Translations under genes and position numbers: made by a program
Part shown: positions 7,367 to 14,167 of the stretch, piece by piece
How the letters are laid out: each line of letters begins with the position of its first letter
Numbering within the stretch: position 1 is the stretch's first letter
Origin: Saccharopolyspora_C sp047200635
GTDB taxonomy: Bacteria; Actinomycetota; Actinomycetes; Mycobacteriales; Pseudonocardiaceae
DNA length: 64,000 nt
NCBI RefSeq assembly: GCF_047200635.1
Contig: NZ_JBJZOI010000029.1
Location: 1-64,000, forward strand
Reading direction: 5' to 3'
Notes under the pieces: model-generated
Told to the model about the DNA's origin: nothing
What the model saw: only the letters and a program-made list of their open reading frames with translations
The model's database searches: none

Positions 7367-9364
7367 GTGCGGACGCTCCTGATCGACAACCACGACTCCT
7401 ACACGTACAACCTGGCCCACCTGCTCGCCGAGGTGAACGGGCGGGAGCCGGAGGTCGTCGCGCACGACGCGCTCGAGATCGGTGAGCTGCCGCTGGAACG
7501 CTTCGACGCGGTCGTGCTCTCGCCGGGGGCGGGGGACCCGCGGCGGCCGCGGGACTTCGGGCTGTGCCGGGACGTGCTGCGCAAGGCGGAGCTGCCGGTG
7601 CTGGGCGTGTGCCTCGGCCACCAGGGGATCGCGGTGGCGGAGGGGGCCGAGGTGGTGCGCGCACCCCGGGCCCGGCACGGGCACCGGGGCCGCGTCCGCC
7701 ACGACGGGGACCCGCTGTTCAGCGGGATGCCGGCGGAGTTCGCGGCCGTGCGCTACCACTCGCTGTGCGTGGCCGAGCCGCTGCCGCCGGAGCTGGAGGC
7801 GCTGGCCCGGGCCGAGGACGGGGTGCTCATGGCGCTGCGGCACCGCTCGTTGCCGCGCTGGGGAGTGCAGTTCCACCCGGAGTCGGTGGAGACCGAGCTC
7901 GGGGCGCGGCTGCTGGCGAACTTCCGCGACCTGGCGGGGGGAACCACCGCCCGCCCCGCCCGTCGCCCGTCCCCGCGCGCCGAGCCGGAGCCGACCTACC
8001 GCGCGCACGTGCGGGAGCTGCCGGAGGTGGACGCCGAGGCCGCGTTCGCCCTGCTGTTCGCCGGGTCCCCGGAGGCGTTCTGGCTGGACAGCGCGCGGCT
8101 CGTGCCGGGGACGGCGCGCTTCTCGTTCCTCGGCGACGGGTCCGGGCCGCTGGCCGAGACGATCCGGCACCGCGTCGGCGAGCGGCCCTCGATCTTCGAC
8201 CGCCTGGGCGCGGAGCTGGCGCGGCGCCGGGTCCGCGCCCCGGAACTCCCCTTCGACTTCGTCGGCGGGTTCGTGGGTTACTTCGGCTACGAGCTCAAGG
8301 CCGAGTGCGGCGGGGACGCCCGGCACCGGGCCGAGACCCCGGACGCCTGGTGGTTGTTCGCCGACCGGTTCCTCGCCGTGGACCACGAGCTCGGCCGCGC
8401 CCACCTCGTCGCCCTGAGCGCCGACGGGGACACCGAGCGGGCGGCGGGGCGCTGGCTGGCGGAGACGGCCGACGCGCTCGCGGGGCTGCCCGCGCCGCCG
8501 GACCCGCTCGCCGGGCACCGCGGGGTCGAGGACGTGCGGCCCTGGCTGGAGCGCTCCCGCGCCGAGTACCTCGCGGCCGTCGAGACCTGCCGGGAGGCGC
8601 TGCTGGCGGGGGAGAGCTACGAGATCTGCCTGACCACCGCCGCCTCGCTGCCCGCCGGGGGCGATCCGTTCGAGACCTACCGGCGGCTCCGCGCGTTGAA
8701 CCCAGCGCCCTACGGGGCCTTCCTGCGCTGCGGCGACGTGGAGATCGCGAGCTCCTCGCCGGAGCGGTTCCTGAAGATCTCCGGCGGGACCGCCGAGGCC
8801 AAGCCGATCAAGGGCACCGCGCCGCGCGGGGACACCCCGGAGGGGGACGCGCGGCTGCGGGCCGGGCTCGCTGCCGATCCGAAGGCCCGCGCGGAGAACC
8901 TGATGATCGTCGATCTGCTGCGCAACGACCTCGCCCGGGTGTGCTCGCCCGGGTCGGTGCACGTGCCGGTGCTGCGGGACGTGGAGAGCTACCGGACGGT
9001 GCACCAGCTGGTCTCCACGGTGCGCGGTGAGCTCGCGCCCGGCCGGGACGCGGTGGACTGCGTGCGGGCCTGCTTCCCCGGCGGCTCGATGACGGGTGCG
9101 CCGAAGCGGCGCACCATGGAGCTCATCGACGAGCTGGAGGGCCGGGCGCGCGGCGCGTACTCCGGGGCGCTGGGCTACCTGAGCTGCACCGGGGACGCCG
9201 ACCTGGCGGTGGTCATCCGGACGATGGTGGGCAGCGGCGGGAGGTGGCGGATCGGTGCCGGTGGCGCCGTGGTGCTCGGCTCGGAGGCCGTCGCGGAGTA
9301 CGAGGAGATGCTGCTCAAGGCCACCGCGGCCGCCCGCTGCCTGCCGGAATCCACAGTGGATTGA
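7367..9364 (+). CDS. pabAB: Fused aminodeoxychorismate synthase PabAB
   Basis: A 665-residue fusion that converts chorismate and glutamine to 4-amino-4-deoxychorismate, the precursor of p-aminobenzoate. Residues 1-190 are a class I glutamine amidotransferase: IDNHDSYTYNL at the start, nucleophile Cys82 in GVCLGHQG, and His170/Glu172 in FHPES. Residues ~215-660 are the chorismate-binding PabB half with NLMIVDLLRNDLARV, FPGGSMTGAPK and a C-terminal GAGGAVV. The motif PIKGT, with Lys482, marks PabB. Anthranilate synthases have PIAGT at that place, so the product should be aminodeoxychorismate. Fused PabAB enzymes occur in folate supply and in PABA-primed polyene or chloramphenicol clusters. GTG start at 7367. 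The next gene begins 184 bp downstream. Confidence 0.93.
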   Translation: MRTLLIDNHDSYTYNLAHLLAEVNGREPEVVAHDALEIGELPLERFDAVVLSPGAGDPRRPRDFGLCRDVLRKAELPVLGVCLGHQGIAVAEGAEVVRAPRARHGHRGRVRHDGDPLFSGMPAEFAAVRYHSLCVAEPLPPELEALARAEDGVLMALRHRSLPRWGVQFHPESVETELGARLLANFRDLAGGTTARPARRPSPRAEPEPTYRAHVRELPEVDAEAAFALLFAGSPEAFWLDSARLVPGTARFSFLGDGSGPLAETIRHRVGERPSIFDRLGAELARRRVRAPELPFDFVGGFVGYFGYELKAECGGDARHRAETPDAWWLFADRFLAVDHELGRAHLVALSADGDTERAAGRWLAETADALAGLPAPPDPLAGHRGVEDVRPWLERSRAEYLAAVETCREALLAGESYEICLTTAASLPAGGDPFETYRRLRALNPAPYGAFLRCGDVEIASSSPERFLKISGGTAEAKPIKGTAPRGDTPEGDARLRAGLAADPKARAENLMIVDLLRNDLARVCSPGSVHVPVLRDVESYRTVHQLVSTVRGELAPGRDAVDCVRACFPGGSMTGAPKRRTMELIDELEGRARGAYSGALGYLSCTGDADLAVVIRTMVGSGGRWRIGAGGAVVLGSEAVAEYEEMLLKATAAARCLPESTVD

Positions 9365-9548
9365 AGGAGCGGCCGTTCGGCCGAGGCGGATCCGGCCCGG
9401 CTGGGGCAGGCTTGCCCGGCAGCCGGAATCCGCGAGTGCTCCACTCGGAAGTGTGAGTCTGCGCCGCCAGATCGCCCCGGGAGGTGGAGCGGGCAGCCGG
9501 TGACGTGCATGATCGAGTTCGGTTTTCGACGACAGGGAGGACGACGGC

Positions 9549-10139
9549 ATGGAGCGAGTGGTTCTGCTCGACGAGGACGGTCGAGCCGTGGGCACCACGG
9601 ACAAGGCGACGGTGCACCACGAGGACACACCGCTGCACCTGGCCTTCTCCTGCTACCTGTTCAACGGTCGCGGTGAGCTGCTGCTCACCCGGCGCGCGCT
9701 GAGCAAGCGCACGTGGCCCGGGGTGTGGACCAACACCTGCTGCGGGCATCCCGCGCCCGCCGAGACCCCGCACGACGCGGTGCTGCGCCGGCTCTCCGAC
9801 GAGCTGGGCCTGCGGATCGAGCGCATCGAGCTGGTGCTGCCCCGCTTCCGCTACCGCGCGGTGATGGGCAACGGCGTCGTGGAGAACGAGATGTGCCCGG
9901 TGTTCCGGGCGATCGCCGAGGTCACCCCCGAGCCGAACCCCGCCGAGGTGGACGACACCCGCTGGGTCTCCTGGACGGAGCTGGTCGACGGGGTCCGCGC
10001 CGGGACCGCGGACATCTCGCCGTGGGCCGCGTTGCAGATCACCGAGCTGGCGGGGCTCGGCCCCGACCCGGCCGCGTGGCCCGCCGGGGACCCGGTGGAC
10101 CTGCCGCCCGCGGCCCGGGCGCCGATGGGCGCGATGTGA
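9549..10139 (+). CDS. idi: Isopentenyl-diphosphate delta-isomerase, type I
   Basis: A 196-residue Nudix-fold enzyme that interconverts isopentenyl and dimethylallyl diphosphate. The catalytic Cys65 lies in NTCCGHP, and the catalytic glutamates 112/114 lie in VVENEMC. The metal-binding His residues of the N-terminal part (VHHEDTPLHLAFS) are present. The C-terminal tail after residue 175 is Pro/Ala-rich and dispensable-looking. Start: ATG with an AGGGAGG site. No other isoprenoid gene is adjacent, so a link to the neighbouring P450 or PabAB genes is only positional. Confidence 0.93.
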   Translation: MERVVLLDEDGRAVGTTDKATVHHEDTPLHLAFSCYLFNGRGELLLTRRALSKRTWPGVWTNTCCGHPAPAETPHDAVLRRLSDELGLRIERIELVLPRFRYRAVMGNGVVENEMCPVFRAIAEVTPEPNPAEVDDTRWVSWTELVDGVRAGTADISPWAALQITELAGLGPDPAAWPAGDPVDLPPAARAPMGAM

Positions 10140-10203
10140 TCGTCGCGGCCGGGGCCGCTGTTGGTAGCGTCGCCGCGCACCCTCGACCAGCGCGGAGGAC
10201 TCG

Positions 10204-10950
10204 ATGACCGGGATCGCGGCGGACACGGCCAAGTGGATCCGGCGGTTCAACCCGGCCCCGGAGGCCGGCGCGCGCCTGGTGTGCTTCCCGCACGCGGGCG
10301 GGGCGGCGTCCTACTACTTCCCGATGGCCAAGCAGCTCGCTCCGTCGATCGAGGTGCTCGCCGTGCAGTACCCGGGCAGGCAGGACCGCCGGTCCGAGCC
10401 CTGCCTGGGCAGCGTGCAGGAGCTGGCGGAGCAGGCCTTCGCCCGGCTGGAGCCCTGGGCGGGGGAGCGGCTCGCGCTGTTCGGGCACAGCATGGGCGCC
10501 AGCGTGGCCTTCGAGGTCGCGCGGCTGCTGGAGGCCTCCGGAACACCGCCCCGGGTGCTGTTCGCCTCCGGCCGCAGCGCGCCACCGCGCACCCGGAACG
10601 AGGGCGTGCACGCGCTGCCCGACGCGGAATTCCTGCGGGCGCTGCGGGAGCTGGACGGGACGCAGTCGGCCGCTCTGGAGAGCGAGGAGCTGATGCGGCT
10701 CGCGCTGCCCGCGCTGCGGGCGGACTACCGGGCGGCCGAGACCTACTCCTACCGGCCGGGGCCGCCGCTGCACTGCCCGATCTCCGTGCTGGTGGGCACC
10801 GGCGACGCGAAGGTCACCGCGGACGAGGCGCGGGACTGGGCCGCGCACACCACCGGCCAGTTCCGCTTCCACCCGTTCCCGGGCGGCCACTTCTACCTCA
10901 ACGCCGAGTCGGACGGCGTGCTCCGCCTCATCCGGGAGCAGCTCCGCTGA
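10204..10950 (+). CDS. Type II thioesterase
   Basis: A 248-residue alpha/beta-hydrolase of the external (type II) thioesterase family. These enzymes remove wrong acyl groups from carrier domains of polyketide or non-ribosomal peptide synthases. The nucleophile elbow GHSMG gives Ser96. Likely partners are Asp201 (GTGDAKV) and His229 (GGHFYL), with an early FPHAGG oxyanion segment and the YPGRQDR stretch typical of the family. Its presence normally implies a PKS or NRPS. None is in the window, so the synthase may lie elsewhere. The ATG has a GGAGGA site. It follows idi by 64 bp and may be co-transcribed with it. Confidence 0.9.
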   Translation: MTGIAADTAKWIRRFNPAPEAGARLVCFPHAGGAASYYFPMAKQLAPSIEVLAVQYPGRQDRRSEPCLGSVQELAEQAFARLEPWAGERLALFGHSMGASVAFEVARLLEASGTPPRVLFASGRSAPPRTRNEGVHALPDAEFLRALRELDGTQSAALESEELMRLALPALRADYRAAETYSYRPGPPLHCPISVLVGTGDAKVTADEARDWAAHTTGQFRFHPFPGGHFYLNAESDGVLRLIREQLR

Positions 10951-10995
10951 CGCCCTCCGCGGCGGGGTCCGCCCGCGCGGGAGCTGCGACGTGCT

Positions 10996-11025
10996 TGTGG
11001 ACAACTCGGTCAGGGCTGTGGACAA
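10996..11025. promoter_or_regulatory. Pair of DnaA-box-like sites (TTGTCCACA) between convergent genes
   Basis: The plus strand reads TGTGGACAA at 10996-11004 and again at 11017-11025. This is the reverse complement of TTGTCCACA, the consensus DnaA box of high-GC actinomycetes. The two are in the same orientation with a 21-bp period (two helical turns). A third, weaker match (TGTGGATCG) is at 11062-11070. No dnaA, dnaN or oriC-like array is nearby, so a DnaA-titrating or regulatory site is more likely than an origin. Confidence 0.45.
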
Positions 11026-11116
11026 GTTGGGCACAAGCTCGGGAAACCGGGGTGCGCGGCCTGTGGATCGAGCTCCGGAAGGGCCTTGCTGAGCTGCGAA
11101 GACTCCTCGGTCTAGA

Positions 11117-13939
11117 TCACGTGCTGGTCTTCTCCGCAAGCCGCCCTTCGAGGGACGCGGTGGCCAGCTCGACCCGGGAGCGGCAGCCGGTCCGGGCGAA
11201 CAACCGGGTGAGCCTGCTCTCCACGGTCTTCTCGCTGACCTGGATCGCCATCGCGATCTGCCGGTTGGTGTAGCCGTCGCTGACCAGCCGCACTATCCGG
11301 CTCTCGGTGCTGGAGATGAGCTGCTGCTTGCTGCGGGCGCGCGGCGGGGCGATCCCGCGCTGGCGCATCAGCTCCTGCGCGGCGTAGCGCAGCTCGGTCC
11401 AGCCCAGCCGCCGTGCCATCGCGTGCGACTCGTACAGCAGGCCCTTCGGCTCGTCCGAGAGCTCGGCCAGCAGCAGGTGCAACCGGGCGAGCTGCGGGAC
11501 GTCCTGGCGCCGCCGCGCGATCTCCAGCGCCCGTTCGGCCGGTTCCACCGTCCGGCGCAGCTCGGCCTGGGCCATCAGCACCGCGGCGGAACTGGTCTCC
11601 GAGCGCAGCCGCTGGTCCAGCGCGACCAGTTCGTCGAGCAGCTCCGCGGCCTCCTGCTTGTGCCCGTCCCGCAGGCTCAGCGCGAACAGCCGGTGCAGCA
11701 GGTGCTCCAGTCCGGCGGCCCCGCCCCCGTCCCGGAGGTCCCGGTAGGCCGCGCGACCGGCGCGCAGCGCCTCCTCCCGGGCGCCGGCCCGGTAGGTCAC
11801 GCCGAGCCGCGCCCAGGCGAGCACGTGCCCGCCCGCGATGTGGTGCTGCGGGGTGTCCTGCAACCACTCCTCGGCGCGCCGGTGCTCGCCGCGGCAGGCA
11901 CAGATCTCGGCCGCGACCGCGCGGGCCAGGAAGCGGGCCGGGGTGCGCCGCTGGGGCGAGAGCTCGGCCTCCATCCGCCGCGCCGCCGACAGCGCCAAGT
12001 CCCACTCGCCGTCCCGGTAGGCGCTGAGGATCTCCTGGTAGTACAGGACGCTGCCGCGCGCGGGCAGGCGGTAGCCGTCGCCGAGCACGATCTCCAGCGC
12101 GGTCGCGTGGTCCGTCATCGCGCCCGCTTCGCGCAGCCGATCCGGAGCGGCCTCGTCCACCGGCGGTTGCGCGCGGTCCGTCCACAGCGACCAGGCGCGG
12201 TGGAAGGTCTCCGAGTCGCCGCCCGCCGCGTGCAGCAGCATCAGCACCTCGGGCAGCTCCGGCAGGTCCTGCGGCTCGGACTCGCGATCGGCGTCCCGGG
12301 TGAACAGCGCGTTGAACCTGTCCGCGGCCTCGTCGAACCGGCCCTCCCGGACCGCGGCGGCGAACTCCTGCAGCTCGGTGTCGAAGACCGCGCCACCCGT
12401 GAGCGCGGTGAACAACCGGGCCGGTTCCTGCGCGGGGGTGGACTGCTCGTCCTGCAGCAACGTCGTCAGCCAGCAGAGCCCGACCGCCACCAGCAGCGTC
12501 CGGCGCAACGGCTTGGCGTGATCGTCCTCGTTGGCGCCCGCGATCAGCGCCGGGACCAGCAGCCCGAGGTCCTTGGTGAGCTCGTCGTACTGGCCGAGGC
12601 TGGCGCGCAGCCGCAGCAGCTCGTCCAGCAGCGGCGGCCACCGGTCGTCCTCTTCGGACAGCTGCTGCAACGCGGCCTTGTACCAGGTCGCGGCGCGTTC
12701 CGGGGCGGCGCTGGACATCCGGTCGGCTTCCTCGATGAGCACCCGGATCGCCGCGGGCTGCCCGTTCAGGCTCTCCCCGATGTGCACCAGGTGGGAGGCG
12801 AGGCGGCTGCGGTCCACCTGACCGTTGCGCTCCAGCTTGGCGAGCATCTGCCGCGCGAGCGCGGTGTGCAGCGCGCGGGCGCGCTCCGCCCCGGAGCGGC
12901 GGCGCAGCGCCGCGGCCAGCGCGGGCACCGCGAACCGGAGCTCGCCGTGCTCGCCGATCTTCAGCACCCCGTCCTCGACCAGGGCGTCCAGCCCCCGGCC
13001 CGCGCCGTCCAGGCTGATCGCGGCGGCGGCGGTGAGCATCGGCAGCTCGTCCACCGACACCCCCTCCTGCAGCGCCAGCAGCACCGCGAGGCGCTCGGTG
13101 TCGTCCCCGTCCGCCACGACGGAGCGGACCAGGGGATGCGATTCCGGCAGCGAGATCGGCTCGTCCAGCGGGGACAGGCAGAAGTGCTGGTCCACCAGCA
13201 CCAGCCGGTCCCAGGCGAGCAGGTCGTCCAGGGTGGACAGCACGGTGGCGGGATTTCCCCGCAGCGGCCCCAGGGCGGCGCGTAAGGCTTCCGGCACCGT
13301 GGGGTCCAGCTTGGTCCGGCCGTGGGTGGAGCACCAGCGCTTGAGCAGTCCGTCGAACTCCTGCTCGTCGAGCGGCCGCAGATCGATGATCTTGTCCGCG
13401 AACGGGGCCAGCTGCCCGCTCGTGGCGCGGGTGGAGACCACCACCGCGCACCCGACGGCCCGCAGCCGCTGGGCCAGCAGCGAGATGATCGAGCTGGTGG
13501 TGCTGCCGCCCTGGTCGGCGTCGTCGATCACGATGACGGTGCGGCCGCGTTCGGCGGTGACCGCGAAGACGCGCGCGAGCTCGTGCACCAGCGGCAGCGC
13601 CACCGGGTTGGGCGTCCTGTCGAGGTCGGCGCGGATCCGGGTCGCGGTGGCCAGCGCGTCCAGCAGCACCGCGTGCCAGCTCGACTCGAGCTGCTGGCGC
13701 GCGGCGTCCAGCAGCGAGTCGATCACTTGCGCGGTGCCCGCGATCGGGTCGACGGTGATCGAGCAGACGGTGGCGTCGTCGTGCCGCCAGGAGTCCGCGA
13801 GCGCCTCCAGCATGGTGGTCTTGCCCTCGCCGGGACCGCCCCGCACCAGCACGAGCGTCCCGCCGGGCGCGCGGCAGGCCTCGTCGGCCTCGGCCTGCTG
13901 ATCTCGTCTGCCGGACATCGTCGAGCGTTCCCGCGCCAT
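11117..13939 (-). CDS. LAL-family (large ATP-binding LuxR) transcriptional regulator
   Basis: A 940-residue regulator. The N-terminus has an AAA/STAND ATPase with an intact P-loop GGPGEGKT (Lys40) and a Walker B-like VIVIDDADQ near residue 135. A long helical, TPR-like middle follows. The C-terminal ~60 residues are a LuxR-type helix-turn-helix (SSTESRIVRLVSDGYTNRQ, then VSEKTVESRLTRLF). LAL regulators typically activate polyene, macrolide or related secondary-metabolite genes. The ATG at 13939 has GGAGGGG upstream. It is divergent from a second LAL gene across 228 bp. A plausible promoter is at 13991-14019. It is convergent with the thioesterase gene. Confidence 0.88.
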   Translation of the reverse strand: MARERSTMSGRRDQQAEADEACRAPGGTLVLVRGGPGEGKTTMLEALADSWRHDDATVCSITVDPIAGTAQVIDSLLDAARQQLESSWHAVLLDALATATRIRADLDRTPNPVALPLVHELARVFAVTAERGRTVIVIDDADQGGSTTSSIISLLAQRLRAVGCAVVVSTRATSGQLAPFADKIIDLRPLDEQEFDGLLKRWCSTHGRTKLDPTVPEALRAALGPLRGNPATVLSTLDDLLAWDRLVLVDQHFCLSPLDEPISLPESHPLVRSVVADGDDTERLAVLLALQEGVSVDELPMLTAAAAISLDGAGRGLDALVEDGVLKIGEHGELRFAVPALAAALRRRSGAERARALHTALARQMLAKLERNGQVDRSRLASHLVHIGESLNGQPAAIRVLIEEADRMSSAAPERAATWYKAALQQLSEEDDRWPPLLDELLRLRASLGQYDELTKDLGLLVPALIAGANEDDHAKPLRRTLLVAVGLCWLTTLLQDEQSTPAQEPARLFTALTGGAVFDTELQEFAAAVREGRFDEAADRFNALFTRDADRESEPQDLPELPEVLMLLHAAGGDSETFHRAWSLWTDRAQPPVDEAAPDRLREAGAMTDHATALEIVLGDGYRLPARGSVLYYQEILSAYRDGEWDLALSAARRMEAELSPQRRTPARFLARAVAAEICACRGEHRRAEEWLQDTPQHHIAGGHVLAWARLGVTYRAGAREEALRAGRAAYRDLRDGGGAAGLEHLLHRLFALSLRDGHKQEAAELLDELVALDQRLRSETSSAAVLMAQAELRRTVEPAERALEIARRRQDVPQLARLHLLLAELSDEPKGLLYESHAMARRLGWTELRYAAQELMRQRGIAPPRARSKQQLISSTESRIVRLVSDGYTNRQIAMAIQVSEKTVESRLTRLFARTGCRSRVELATASLEGRLAEKTST

Positions 13940-13990
13940 GGGGTCCCCTCCGGATTACCTGCTGTGGCGGTGCTTCATCGTCGAGGTGTT

Positions 13991-14019
13991 TTGATACTTT
14001 TGCACTAGCAGAGGATCAA
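13991..14019 (-). promoter_or_regulatory. Putative promoter of the 11117-13939 LAL regulator
   Basis: Read on the minus strand: -35 TTGATC (14019-14014), a 17-bp spacer, then -10 TATCAA (13996-13991). Each box keeps 4 of 6 consensus bases with ideal spacing, giving a leader of about 45 nt. The region is clearly more AT-rich than its surroundings. Confidence 0.4.
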
Positions 14020-14167
14020 GCTCTCGCGGATGAACACGCTTAGTGACCCATAGTCATCGAATCTTCGCTATCGCGCCAGTAAAGGTGTAGCCCATTATGG
14101 TTAATGTATAGCACACCGTTACTACGTGGCTCAGGCGCAGAGATCGAGCCGAGCGGAGGGAGTCACC

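Noticed and set aside
9348..9362. Palindrome AATCCAC-A-GTGGATT at the end of pabAB as a regulatory site
   Set aside because: It overlaps the last codons and the stop. It is short and could equally be a chance match or a weak terminator.
6116..9628. Minus-strand 1,170-residue frame spanning the P450 and pabAB
   Set aside because: It crosses two well-defined genes and has no family-like sequence.
10996..11025. Chromosome origin (oriC)
   Set aside because: Only two strong DnaA boxes. No dnaA, dnaN, AT-rich unwinding element or box array is nearby.
11112..13451. Alternative minus frame within the LAL gene
   Set aside because: It is Arg/Ala/Gly-rich and lacks motifs. The P-loop and LuxR helix-turn-helix are in the other minus frame.
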